From Magnetococcus marinus MC-1 (GTDB lineage: Bacteria > Pseudomonadota > Magnetococcia > Magnetococcales > Magnetococcaceae), in contig NC_008576.1 of the NCBI RefSeq assembly GCF_000014865.1, positions 525,501 to 589,500 of the forward strand: 64,000 nucleotides of DNA, written 5' to 3'. Shown piece after piece: positions 10,061-18,789 of this stretch. Each line of letters opens with the position of its first letter. Positions within the stretch are counted from its first letter, which is position 1. The notes below the pieces were generated by a model. The model worked only from the letters and a program-made list of their open reading frames with translations, did not search any database and was not told where the DNA came from. A program made the translations under genes and the position numbers.

Positions 10061-11059
10061 ATGACCATCCGCATTGGCATCAACGGGTTCGGCAGAATTG
10101 GCAGAAGCATCTTTCGCGCACAACGTATGGACCCTGCGTTCAAAGATATTGAAATTGTTGCGTTGAATGATCTTACCCCCAAGCCTTCGTTGGCGCACTT
10201 GCTTAAGTATGACTCGGTAATGGGTGTATTGAATGCTGAAGTAAGCGCCACAGAGAAGGGTGTTTCTGTGGATGGCAAAGAGATCACTGTCTTTGAAGAG
10301 CGTGATCCTGCCAAACTGCCTTGGGGCGAGTTAGGTGTTGATTATGTGGTAGAATCCACAGGTTTGTTCCGTAAGCGTGAGACTGCGGGTGCGCATCTTA
10401 AGGGTGGTGCCAAGCGGGTTATTATTTCGGCCCCTGCTGGTGGGGATATTCCTACCTTTGTGATGGGTGTTAACGAGAACGACTACAACCCTGCGACGGA
10501 TGACATTGTTTCCAACGCTTCGTGCACGACCAACTGTTTGGCCCCTATGGCGAAGGTTATTGATGACAAGTTTGGTATTGAGCGTGGTTTGATGACCACG
10601 GTGCATGCATACACCAACGACCAAGCTTTGTTGGATCAGCCTCACAGTGATTTGCGTCGTGCTCGTGCGGCGGCGCTTTCGATGATTCCCACCAAGACCG
10701 GTGCGGCGGCGGCCATTGGTTTGGTTATGCCCAACATGAAGGGTCGTTTTGATGGTTTGGCGGTACGTGTGCCTACCCCTAACGTATCTTTGGTGGATGC
10801 GGTGATGGAGGTTCGTGCTGAGACCACGGCTGAGGAGGTTAATGCGGCTTTGAAGGCGGCGACCACCCGTTTCTTGGGTTATTTTGATGCGCCTTTGGTC
10901 TCCATTGACATGCAGGGTGATCCTCGTTCTTCCATTGTTGATGGTGGTTGCACCCGGGTGAATGGTAAGCAGATCAAGGTGATGAGCTGGTATGACAATG
11001 AGTGGGGTTATTCCAACCGTGTGTTGGATTTGATTCTGCACATGGCCTCTAAGGCATAA
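10061..11059 (+). CDS. gap: glyceraldehyde-3-phosphate dehydrogenase, type I
   Basis: Interconverts glyceraldehyde-3-phosphate and 1,3-bisphosphoglycerate with NAD(P) in cytosolic glycolysis or the Calvin cycle. The Rossmann motif INGFGRIGR opens the protein, ASCTTNC carries the catalytic Cys, and WYDNEWGYSNRV closes the catalytic domain; at 332 aa it has standard length. The start at 10061 follows CAGGAGAAACAC, a strong ribosome-binding site. Codon usage is markedly T-ending (ggt, gtt, cgt), as expected for a highly expressed gene. It stands alone, without pgk or tkt next to it. Confidence 0.97.
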   Translation: MTIRIGINGFGRIGRSIFRAQRMDPAFKDIEIVALNDLTPKPSLAHLLKYDSVMGVLNAEVSATEKGVSVDGKEITVFEERDPAKLPWGELGVDYVVESTGLFRKRETAGAHLKGGAKRVIISAPAGGDIPTFVMGVNENDYNPATDDIVSNASCTTNCLAPMAKVIDDKFGIERGLMTTVHAYTNDQALLDQPHSDLRRARAAALSMIPTKTGAAAAIGLVMPNMKGRFDGLAVRVPTPNVSLVDAVMEVRAETTAEEVNAALKAATTRFLGYFDAPLVSIDMQGDPRSSIVDGGCTRVNGKQIKVMSWYDNEWGYSNRVLDLILHMASKA

Positions 11060-11078
11060 GGTCGGTTGTATTGATTGT

Positions 11079-11114
11079 AAAAAGGGCCCCTGCTTTGGTT
11101 GGGGCCTTTTTTAA
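11079..11114 (+). terminator. rho-independent terminator of gap
   Basis: The stem AAAGG(G)CCCC (about 11081-11090) pairs with GGGGCCTTT (11101-11109), followed by a T-run, 20 bp after the gap stop. Confidence 0.85.
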
Positions 11115-11176
11115 TTTTGGTGTTTGTTTTTTTTGTATTTTTATTCATATTTGCACGTGGCTTGATCGTTTTTTTT

Positions 11177-11505
11177 ATTAAAAAAAGGTTAGAGGGGGGT
11201 TTGGGGGGAGAAGTTCTCTGTCTCCCTCCAGGGTTTTGTTTTTGATCTTTTGAAATATTATTTATAACAGCAGGATACGCATATAGCGGTAGTGATTTTA
11301 TGATTAAAAAAAGGTTAGAGGGGGGTCTGGGGGGAGAAGTTCTCTGTCTCCCCCCAGGGTTTTGTTTTTGATCTTTTGAAATATTATTTATAACAGCAGG
11401 ATACGCATATAGCGGTAGTGATTTTATGATTAAAAAAAGGTTAGAGGGGGGTTTGGGGGGAGAAGTTCTCTGTCTCCCCCCAGGGTTTTGTTTTTGATCT
11501 TTTGA
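11177..11505. repeat. 126-bp tandem repeat, about 2.6 copies
   Basis: Units begin with ATTAAAAAAAGGTTAGAG at 11177, 11303 and 11429, an exact 126-bp period. The third copy stops after GATCTTTTGA near 11505. Copies are almost identical, differing at a few bases such as tctccctcca versus tctcccccca. Each unit contains a hairpin, with CTGGGGGGAG pairing to CTCCCCCCAG across a short loop in the second copy, and a T-rich stretch. No open frame spans the array. Confidence 0.93.
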
Positions 11506-11661
11506 CTTTTTTAGGCTCGCCCTTCGCTAGGGGAGCTAAGCTGCGGTTTTTTGCAGCTTAGCGACCAGCGAGCCAGCCTTTTAATCCCCTATGGGGGGTC
11601 CCTTGAGGCTTTTTTCAAGGGATCTCCCATAGGGGATGCCAAATGCCCCGGCGGGGCTTAG

Positions 11662-12363
11662 GCCTGGGCTGTGGTGGGGGGATGTAGAGATTTACCTTCC
11701 CAGCGCCGATGTGGCCTAGTGCGGTTTTCACCCCAGCCACTCTCTGCCCAACCGCCCGCCACGCTGGCGCGTGACATCGCTACCCCACGCCCCGTACCGC
11801 GCCCCTACAAAACCCGTGCTCTCCTAATCAACCTCTGCGCCCTTGTCCAACCGGTACGGGGCTTTACAAAGATCAAAAGATCTCAGGGCTTCGCCCCGAA
11901 CCCCACTGGGCGCTGCCCAGACCCGGCAGGGCTCTGCCCTGCACCCGCTGGGGGGCAAGCAGAGCTTCCCCCCAGCCCCCCCAATCCCTTTTGATAATGG
12001 AACTCCCTGGACATAGAGGCATTCAATTTCAGCCTGGGCTATGTTGGGGGATGTAGAGATCTACCCTCCCAACTCCAATGTGCCCAACCACCCGCCACGC
12101 TGGCGCGTGACATCGCTACCCCACGCCCCGTACCGCGCTCCTACACAACCCGTGCTCTCTTAATAAAACCCCTGCGCCCTTGTCCAACCGGTACGGGGCT
12201 TTACAAAGCTCAAAAGATCTCAGGGCTTCGCCCCGAACCCCACTGGGCGCTGCCCAGACCCGGCAGAGCTCTGCCCTGCACCCGCTGGGGGGCAAGCAGA
12301 GCTTCCCCCCAGACCCCCCAATCCCTTTTGATAATGGAACTCCCTGGACATAGAGGCATTCAA
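11662..12363. repeat. duplicated cassette of GC-rich hairpins
   Basis: Two direct copies, 11662-12026 and 12032-12363, begin with GCCTGGGCT and end with GGCATTCAA. The first is about 33 bp longer owing to an internal insertion near 11700-11750. Each copy holds a run of short stem-loops: GGGC-TTC-GCCC, TGGGC-GCT-GCCCA, a CAGGGC/GCCCTG stem, and CTGGGGGG...CCCCCCAG. Short open frames on both strands vary between copies and look non-coding. Similar runs of GC-rich stem-loops occur between genes in Magnetospirillum- and Rhodospirillum-like genomes (recalled, not verified). Confidence 0.85.
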
Positions 12364-12410
12364 GATCCCTCCAATACACCCTCTACCACATCGGCCCGAA
12401 TAACTTTCCA

Positions 12411-12446
12411 TAAAAAAAAAGGGCCGAATCCCTCAGAATTCGACCC
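12411..12446 (-). terminator. rho-independent terminator of nhaD
   Basis: On the minus strand GGGTCGAAT pairs with ATTCGGCCC (one G-U pair), followed by nine T residues (12412-12420 read as A on the plus strand). It lies 26 bp after the nhaD stop. Confidence 0.88.
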
Positions 12447-12471
12447 CTCTCTCTCCTACCACGAAAAGCCC

Positions 12472-13944
12472 TTAGTGAACCAACACGCCCTTAAGATGGG
12501 AATTCACCAAGAAATGGACCCCAATACTCGCAAAGTAACCCAACATGATCACCGGTGCCCACTTCAAGTGACCAAAGAATGTGTACATACCACGAGCCTG
12601 CCCCATCAACGCAACACCCGCAGCCGAGCCAATGGACAACATCGAACCACCCACACCCGCCGTCAACGTCACCAATAACCACTGCTGCATGTCCATGTCA
12701 GGCATCATGGTCAATACCGCAAACATCACTGGAATGTTGTCCACAATGGCCGACAAAAAGCCCACCGTAATGTTGGCCCAAGTGGGACCCCAATCCACAA
12801 ACAGCACCTTGGAAACAATTTCCAAATACCCAATGTAACCCAAACCACCCACACACAAAATCACACCATAGAAGAACAACAAGGTGTCCCACTCAGCCCG
12901 CTCAACCTTTCTGAAAATGTCAAAACGGACATCCCCAATCTCACCATTACTACCATGCTGCTCCTTAGCATGGGTCAGCTTGAGATAGTAGGCATACAGC
13001 TTTAATGCACCCAAACCCGTCGTCATACCCAACATCGGCGGTAAGTGCAAGAAGTTGTGAAAACAGACCGCCGTTACAATGGTCAGCAGGAATAAAAAGA
13101 TAATCACATAACCACCACGACGAATCTTCACAACCTCGTTGCTCGCCTCCGGCGTCTCCGTCGATACCGTGCGCGACATGATATAGGCCGGCAATACCCA
13201 GTTCACCAGCGAAGGAATGAAGAGATAGAAAAAGTCAACAAACGGTACCACACCCTTCTGCCACACCATCAACGTCGTAATGTCCCCAAACGGACTAAAC
13301 GCCCCACCCGCATTGGCCGCAATCACCACGTTAATACACGCAATGCCCACAAAATTTGGCTTGGTCCGACCCACCGCCAAAATCACCGCACACATCAACA
13401 AAGCCGTCGTCAGGTTATCCGCAACCGGTGAAATAAAGAACGCCAGCAAACCCGTCATCCAAAACATCTGACGATAGGTGTAACCCGAACGCACCAACCA
13501 CGCACGCAAAGATTGAAATACCTGACGCTCATCCATCGCGTTGATGTAGGTCATCGCCACCAACAAGAATAGGAAAAGCTCAGCATATTCCAGAATGTTA
13601 TGCCGTACCGCCATCTCCGTCGCATGCGTGACCGCCTTCTGCGCCGCCGGATCCGTTAAACCCGCTGCAAAACCAGCATAAACATAAGCGATAAAGGCCC
13701 AAATCAAACCCGCCGCGAAAATCACCGGCTTAGATTTACGCATGTGGGTAAACTCTTCACCCATCACTAAAGCATAAGCCACCACAAAGATAATAACCGC
13801 CGTGGGGCCAACCCATGTTTGCGTAAGATCAGGCATATTCGCCGGTAAGGCCGATAACGCCGCCCCTCCAGACGCAAGCGCCAACTCAGGCATGCCCAAC
13901 AAAACCAGCATCGCCGCCAAACTGTACAAGAAGAGCTTATTCAA
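12472..13944 (-). CDS. nhaD: NhaD-type sodium:proton antiporter
   Basis: A 490-aa inner-membrane transporter of the ion transporter (CitT/ArsB-like) superfamily that exchanges Na+ or Li+ for protons. About a dozen hydrophobic segments are visible after a cleavable-looking N-terminal helix. Characteristic stretches are FFISPVADNLTTALLMC, NAGGAFSPFGDITTLMVW and SAIVDNIPVMFAVL: the paired NxxTT and DNIP motifs form the ion-binding core. NhaD is typical of marine and haloalkaliphilic bacteria, suggesting a saline habitat. The initiator is probably TTG at 13942-13944, preceded by TTTAGGAGAAAGCC. It is monocistronic with its own terminator. Confidence 0.92.
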   Translation of the reverse strand: MNKLFLYSLAAMLVLLGMPELALASGGAALSALPANMPDLTQTWVGPTAVIIFVVAYALVMGEEFTHMRKSKPVIFAAGLIWAFIAYVYAGFAAGLTDPAAQKAVTHATEMAVRHNILEYAELFLFLLVAMTYINAMDERQVFQSLRAWLVRSGYTYRQMFWMTGLLAFFISPVADNLTTALLMCAVILAVGRTKPNFVGIACINVVIAANAGGAFSPFGDITTLMVWQKGVVPFVDFFYLFIPSLVNWVLPAYIMSRTVSTETPEASNEVVKIRRGGYVIIFLFLLTIVTAVCFHNFLHLPPMLGMTTGLGALKLYAYYLKLTHAKEQHGSNGEIGDVRFDIFRKVERAEWDTLLFFYGVILCVGGLGYIGYLEIVSKVLFVDWGPTWANITVGFLSAIVDNIPVMFAVLTMMPDMDMQQWLLVTLTAGVGGSMLSIGSAAGVALMGQARGMYTFFGHLKWAPVIMLGYFASIGVHFLVNSHLKGVLVH

Positions 13945-14314
13945 GGCTTTCTCCTAAAAACTATGGATGGTGTCTGTTGTCGGAATCCCTATATACGTTA
14001 TCGCTAACACCACATAAGTGCCCAACAGCGGCAAATTCTAGCTGGTTACTACCAGCCTTGCAATACGATAACGTTCTGTCATGTAACAGCTTGCAACATA
14101 AAGACTAAATATGAGACCTCTCAACCTCCAATCCTTCTGTGCCCCGCTGAAAAAAACCTGTAGTGCGAAAGAGATAGAGCCATACTCAGATAAAGCCACC
14201 CATCTCTCCCAACCCCCACAAAAACGAAGAAAAAAATGAATACAAACCCGCGTACGATCCTTAAAACCCGCCAAAATACCCAAAAACCCCCAACGACATG
14301 GTTTGCTTCCACGC
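13945..14314. other. intergenic region, 370 bp, no gene seen
   Basis: Lies upstream of nhaD and downstream of the HAD phosphatase gene (both minus strand). It should contain the nhaD promoter; no convincing pair of boxes was found. Low-complexity A/C-rich stretches give short spurious frames. Confidence 0.5.
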
Positions 14315-15256
14315 CTAACAGGCAACCGCCGGCACATAAAAATCGGGCATAATCCCCTGCTGGACACAGTAGTCGTACCATGTCAAATCCATCTTTGCCA
14401 AAATACCGCTCCCCACCAAACAACTCTTTATCCCCATGCCATTGGCCCCCAAGATATCCGTTTCGGGCGTGTCGCCAATCATTAAAATCTCATCTGCCTT
14501 AACCCCCGGTACCGACGCCATGGCCCGCTCAAACACCGGTCTAAATGGTTTACCCAAGCCAATAAAGGCGGCACCATAACGTTGGTTCAAAGTAAGCGCC
14601 GCATGGCCAGCCACCGGTAACCATCCCCCCTCCGGTAAAGGTACCACCAAATCAGGATTCGCCACCAACATCGGTAAGGGATGCACCGCTAAAATAGACT
14701 CAACATGGGCCTGATAAGGCGTACCCCAATAGGCCGAATCACTACAGACCAGCAACACACGTGGCGGCTCAAGCCCTAAGCGGGCATCCCCAGGTGGACG
14801 CTCCAACCGCATAGGCTCCGGCGCGTATGCCTGACGACTCTGCTCCGAGCCAATCAAGAGATAGGGCGCCCCACGCAACCCACCTCGCGCCAAATACGAC
14901 GCAACCACCATACCCGATGTAATGATCTCATGGGGCTCAAAAAACAGACCAACCGCAGCCAACTTGCTCACAATAACCGGTACAGACTCGTGTCCATTAT
15001 TCGAAAGTAAACGTATGCACTTATCCTGTCTGCGCAGTAACGCCATCGCCTGAGCAACCCCCGCAGGCTCAACCGAACCCCCATAGAGTACCCCATACGC
15101 ATCAAAAAAAAGGGTGCTAAAGGGTTCCACCACCCCCATAAAGGTCGACTCTAAGGGGCGCTTACCCAAACCCCCGCATGACGGGCTCAACCAGCGCCCA
15201 TAACTGCGATAAAGCCGCCGCAGCTGCGCACCATCCCCAATGATCTGTTTCGACAT
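14315..15256 (-). CDS. HAD-superfamily class IIA (NagD-like) phosphatase
   Basis: A 313-aa cytosolic hydrolase. Motif I is degenerate at its second acid: LFFDAYGVLYGG gives DxY rather than DxD, a pattern shared with the TIGR01459-type HAD IIA group (recalled). Motif II is seen in LLSNNGHES, and motif III/IV in the late ILMIGDTPETDILGANGMG, followed by a Gly-rich end typical of NagD/PGP proteins. The substrate is probably a small phosphorylated metabolite but cannot be assigned. The start at 15256 is preferred because GGAGAGGG lies just upstream; the frame also extends 16 codons further. Confidence 0.82.
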   Translation of the reverse strand: MSKQIIGDGAQLRRLYRSYGRWLSPSCGGLGKRPLESTFMGVVEPFSTLFFDAYGVLYGGSVEPAGVAQAMALLRRQDKCIRLLSNNGHESVPVIVSKLAAVGLFFEPHEIITSGMVVASYLARGGLRGAPYLLIGSEQSRQAYAPEPMRLERPPGDARLGLEPPRVLLVCSDSAYWGTPYQAHVESILAVHPLPMLVANPDLVVPLPEGGWLPVAGHAALTLNQRYGAAFIGLGKPFRPVFERAMASVPGVKADEILMIGDTPETDILGANGMGIKSCLVGSGILAKMDLTWYDYCVQQGIMPDFYVPAVAC

Positions 15257-15591
15257 CAGCACCCTCTCCGCCAGATTATAAAAAACCTTCCCCAAGCAAC
15301 ACATTTTTATCTATACATCCATCAGAGATTTTTTTAACATAACAAATAAGTTATAAGATTTTTTTTGGGTAGCAGGCTCGGTCAACATCTTAACCTGAGC
15401 CGCGTTTTAAGGCCCCACATAAAGTGCCTGCGCCACGCGCGAGGCGCGTACAAAAATTGCCTTAATGCGCCCCCTGCCAGCTTAACGCTGTGGAGGGGCC
15501 CTAGGTTAGGATTTTTTTAATCCTTTTCTCGTGGTTTACGGCACGGCCATGGGTTAATAGACGACACGCCCTAAGGGGCGGGGGGGGGAAT
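15257..15591. other. divergent intergenic region, 335 bp
   Basis: Shared upstream region of the HAD phosphatase and the LysR regulator. LysR proteins often bind such divergent regions, but no clear T-N11-A palindrome was fixed by eye. The left part is AT-rich and the middle is GC-rich with small palindromes such as GCGCGAGGCGCG near 15437. Confidence 0.5.
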
Positions 15592-16515
15592 ATGAGTTTT
15601 TCCGATACACGTCTACGGGTTTTCTATGCCGTTGCCAAACATCTCTCCTTTACCCGTGCGGCAGAGGAGCTCTATTTGACCCAACCCGCGGTCACGTTTC
15701 AAATACGGCAACTCGAAGAGCATTTTGATACCCGCCTGTTCGACCGCCACCATAACCGTATCTCGCTGACCGAGGCCGGTCTTGAGGTGTATAGCTACGC
15801 CGAGCGCATTTTGGATCTCTACCGCGAAACCGAAAAAGCCGTCAGCGAACTCACCGGTGTCACCCGGGGCGTGGTCAAAGTGGGGGCTTCAACCACCATT
15901 GGGGAGTATCTGCTGCCCCGTATCCTCAGTGATTATCGCGACCAGTTCAACGATGTGCAAATTCGGCTCTCCATTGATAACACCCGCACGGTGGTGCGCA
16001 AACTCGAAGATGCCACCATTGATGTGGGTATGATCGAAGGCCCCGTCAAAAATAAAAATATCGCCCGCGATGGCTGTCTGGATGACGAGTTGGTGGTCAT
16101 CCTGCCCCCCAACCATCCGCTGTGCGACCTGGACGAAATCCCTGTCAAGGAGCTCAAGGCCTACCCCTTCGTCAGCCGCGAAGAGGGCTCCGGTACCCGC
16201 CAAGTGGTACACGACCATCTGCTCCATGCCGGGCTGCCCTATGATCAATTGGATATTGTATTGGAGTTGGGCTCAACCGAGGCCGTCAAGGGCTCCGTTG
16301 AAGGGGGCATTGGTATTGGTATCGTCTCCAGCGCCTCGCTTATCAAAGAGCTCAAATTGGGTATTTTAGTCGCCAAACGGGTGCAAGGCATGCGCATTAC
16401 CCGTACCATTAACTTTATTCACCAAAAACAGAAGTTTCGCTCTAAAGCGGTGGAAGCCTTCATCAACTTTGCCAAAGATCACTGCAAACATATGGTCTCG
16501 CCCATTGATGAATAA
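15592..16515 (+). CDS. LysR-family transcriptional regulator
   Basis: A 307-aa regulator. An N-terminal winged helix-turn-helix (LRVFYAVAKHLSFTRAAEELYLTQPAVTFQIRQLEEHF, broken around residues 8-45) is followed by a linker helix and a periplasmic-binding-protein-like effector domain (about 92-300). The effector domain resembles the CysL/CbbR branch. The target is unknown: neither a Calvin-cycle nor a sulfur-assimilation operon adjoins. The divergent HAD phosphatase gene is the closest candidate target. A long G-run precedes the start. Confidence 0.88.
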   Translation: MSFSDTRLRVFYAVAKHLSFTRAAEELYLTQPAVTFQIRQLEEHFDTRLFDRHHNRISLTEAGLEVYSYAERILDLYRETEKAVSELTGVTRGVVKVGASTTIGEYLLPRILSDYRDQFNDVQIRLSIDNTRTVVRKLEDATIDVGMIEGPVKNKNIARDGCLDDELVVILPPNHPLCDLDEIPVKELKAYPFVSREEGSGTRQVVHDHLLHAGLPYDQLDIVLELGSTEAVKGSVEGGIGIGIVSSASLIKELKLGILVAKRVQGMRITRTINFIHQKQKFRSKAVEAFINFAKDHCKHMVSPIDE

Positions 16516-16529
16516 AGCGTCGTTCAAAC

Positions 16530-16566
16530 CCCATTAAAAAGGCCCTTGCCGGGCCTTTTTAATGGG
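16530..16566. terminator. bidirectional rho-independent terminator
   Basis: A perfect 16-bp stem, CCCATTAAAAAGGCCC (16530-16545) against GGGCCTTTTTAATGGG (16551-16566), with loop TTGCC. T-runs appear on both strands, and it sits between the convergent LysR and CorC-like genes. Confidence 0.92.
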
Positions 16567-16585
16567 TTGAATACCGAGCAGAAAC

Positions 16586-17842
16586 CTACTCTTCGCTCTC
16601 CATATCGGTTTCTGTAAGCAGATGCCGTATCACCACCTTTAAAATGCGCCGCCGGCTGGCCCGTTTCACTTCTATCTCCAGGTCCGCAATGGTAAACCGC
16701 TCCCCAAGATCCGGGATGCGCGCAATGTTGGCCAACAACCATTGGTTCACCCGGTCCGTGGGCTTGGCATCCAAGCTACGTCCAAAATAAGCGATAACGT
16801 GACGCATCTCGGTAATACCATCCACCACGATCTCCCCGGGACTGTTCTCTATAAGCGCCTGGTGTTCAGGTCCATCGGACTCGTTGTAGATCTCCCCCAC
16901 CACCTCTTCCAGAATATCTTCCAGGGTAAACAGCCCCAACGCCATACCCATATCATCCACCACTACCGCCATCTTCTGTTTGCGGCCGCGCATGTTCTCT
17001 AACAGGTGATCCAGTCGCTGATTTTTAGCCACATAGATAGGCTCGTGAGACATATCTCGGAGTAATTTGCTACCCTCATTCTGAATCAGCGCCTCCAGCA
17101 CATCGCGGATATGGATCACCCCGTGGATCTCATCAGAACCCCCAGTGGTCATGGGAATGCGTTCAAAAGGTTGAGCCAATAGGCGCTTGGCGGCGGCTTC
17201 CACGGTTAAATCACCATCTATCATCACCATCTGCGGGCGGGGTACCATAATATCTTCGGCGCAGAGATCATTCAGCTCAAACACCCGTTTGATCATCGCC
17301 TCTTCATCAGCCTCGATCGCCCCCTCGCGGGCCCCATGACTGGCCAGAGTCAACAGCTCCGATTCGGTGACAGTCGGCTCACTCTGCCGGGAAAAACGTT
17401 GTAAGGATTGCGTAATGTGCTCCAGCAACCATGTTAGGGGAAACACAGCTTGGGCAAACAGATAGAGCGGGGGTGCCACCACAAGGGCGATAGAGACCAT
17501 ATTGCGGGCCGCAAAGGTCTTGGGCACAATCTCGCCAAAGATCAAAATAAACAGGGTCAACCCCCCCACCGCCAAGCCCGGCCCCAAATGACCAAACTGT
17601 TCAGTGGCAAAGACCGTGGCGATGGCCGAAGCGGCAATATTGACCAGATTGTTGCCAATCAACAGGGTGATCAACATGCGGTCCGTATTTAGCTTTAGTC
17701 GATAAAGCGCCTTGGCCCCTGGCCGCCGTTCCAGCATAAGCGACTCAACCCGTGCGTGGGAAAGCGCTGTCAAGGCTGTCTCAGAGCCAGAAAAGAAACC
17801 GGAAAGGAACAGCAACAGAAGTAGCGTTAACAACGTTTCCAC
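16586..17842 (-). CDS. CNNM/CorC-family membrane protein (DUF21-CBS-CorC/HlyC domains)
   Basis: A 418-aa protein. The N-terminal DUF21 membrane domain (GFFSGSETALTALSHAR, then three further helices to about residue 150, with FGEIVPKTFAARN) is followed by a CBS pair (about 200-320; MVPRPQMVMIDGD and DDMGMALGLFTLEDILEEVVGEI). A CorC/HlyC domain (about 335-410) ends the protein. Members are linked to Mg2+/Co2+ efflux or homeostasis; the HlyC name is historical. Length matches E. coli YfjD-type proteins. It is transcribed alone and convergent with the LysR gene. Confidence 0.92.
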   Translation of the reverse strand: METLLTLLLLLFLSGFFSGSETALTALSHARVESLMLERRPGAKALYRLKLNTDRMLITLLIGNNLVNIAASAIATVFATEQFGHLGPGLAVGGLTLFILIFGEIVPKTFAARNMVSIALVVAPPLYLFAQAVFPLTWLLEHITQSLQRFSRQSEPTVTESELLTLASHGAREGAIEADEEAMIKRVFELNDLCAEDIMVPRPQMVMIDGDLTVEAAAKRLLAQPFERIPMTTGGSDEIHGVIHIRDVLEALIQNEGSKLLRDMSHEPIYVAKNQRLDHLLENMRGRKQKMAVVVDDMGMALGLFTLEDILEEVVGEIYNESDGPEHQALIENSPGEIVVDGITEMRHVIAYFGRSLDAKPTDRVNQWLLANIARIPDLGERFTIADLEIEVKRASRRRILKVVIRHLLTETDMESEE

Positions 17843-18027
17843 AGTAGGGTCTTAACCTCTCCAAACGGGGTGCAAGTATCGTCATACCAGGGTGGAAAAC
17901 AATAGCATGAATTTATTTTAAGCAAATAGCGCAATCAAGCACCGGCCCACATCGGGCGGCGACGCCCGAAAGGTTCCTCTGTATATAGGCGTATTGATGC
18001 CAAAAACAAATGTACGCTTGAAGCTAC

Positions 18028-18789
18028 TCAGTGAGCGACCAGTCGATAATAGAGTATACCGACCAGTTCGTGAAGGGCCCAGCGAAACTCATAAAAATTA
18101 TCGGGCAGATAGGGAAGGGGCCACGCAGGGCTTTTGGTTTTAAATAGGGTAGGGGCTTCTGTAACTTGTATGCCCTGTTCCCGGAATGCCCAAGCGGCGC
18201 GGGACATATCTTTGGCGTGGGTGACTAAAAAAATGTGGGTCAATCCTTCTCGCTTTAAAATGGCGGCGCTATTTTTGGCGTTTTCCCAGGTGTTGCGGCT
18301 GCCACCTTCGCGAAACATAACCGGGATGCGGAACTCCCGCTCCAGCACCTCGGCCATGGCATCGGCCTCGGAACGCTGTTCTCCATAAGGGGCCCCCCCT
18401 GCAACCAAAATGGGGCGTCCTGTGGCGCGGTAAAGGTAGGCGCCATAGCGTACCCGCGCCAAACCACAGGTAGAAAGGGTGTCTACCCCACCATACTCTG
18501 GCGCTTCTGGGTAGCGACCGCACCCCAACACCACCGTCAGTTGAGCAGGGTCAGCCGCCGCTCGCTGGGGGTTAAGCGCTTGGGTTTTAGACTCCAAATA
18601 TTGGATCATCGCCTCCGAAACCCAAGGTGCGCTTTGTAGATAGAGCGCCAACATGGCCAACACCAGGGTAAAACGAGCCAATTTAGGCCAACGCCGCATG
18701 CACAAAAAAGCCAGCAGCATCAATAGCAGTAAATTGCCCGGCGGAAAGATTAAAGATTTGATTAAACTGTTAAACAGTGGTGAAGTCAC
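18028..18789 (-). CDS. YdcF/ElyC-type DUF218 membrane protein
   Basis: A 253-aa protein with two N-terminal membrane helices (about 12-30 and 36-55) and a DUF218 domain (TVVLGCGRYPEAPEYGG, ILVAGGAPYGEQRSEADAM, and FLVTHAKDMSRAAWAF). Family members such as ElyC/SanA affect peptidoglycan and enterobacterial common antigen homeostasis; the enzymatic role is unproven. The start overlaps the xerC stop by 4 bases, so the two are co-transcribed, and the location after DUF484-xerC suggests a shared operon. Confidence 0.85.
   Translation of the reverse strand: MTSPLFNSLIKSLIFPPGNLLLLMLLAFLCMRRWPKLARFTLVLAMLALYLQSAPWVSEAMIQYLESKTQALNPQRAAADPAQLTVVLGCGRYPEAPEYGGVDTLSTCGLARVRYGAYLYRATGRPILVAGGAPYGEQRSEADAMAEVLEREFRIPVMFREGGSRNTWENAKNSAAILKREGLTHIFLVTHAKDMSRAAWAFREQGIQVTEAPTLFKTKSPAWPLPYLPDNFYEFRWALHELVGILYYRLVAH

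Noticed and set aside
11671-12411. Short open frames (60-107 codons) in the GC-hairpin region
   Set aside because: They follow the hairpin repeat itself, differ in frame between copies, and lack ribosome-binding sites and family resemblance.
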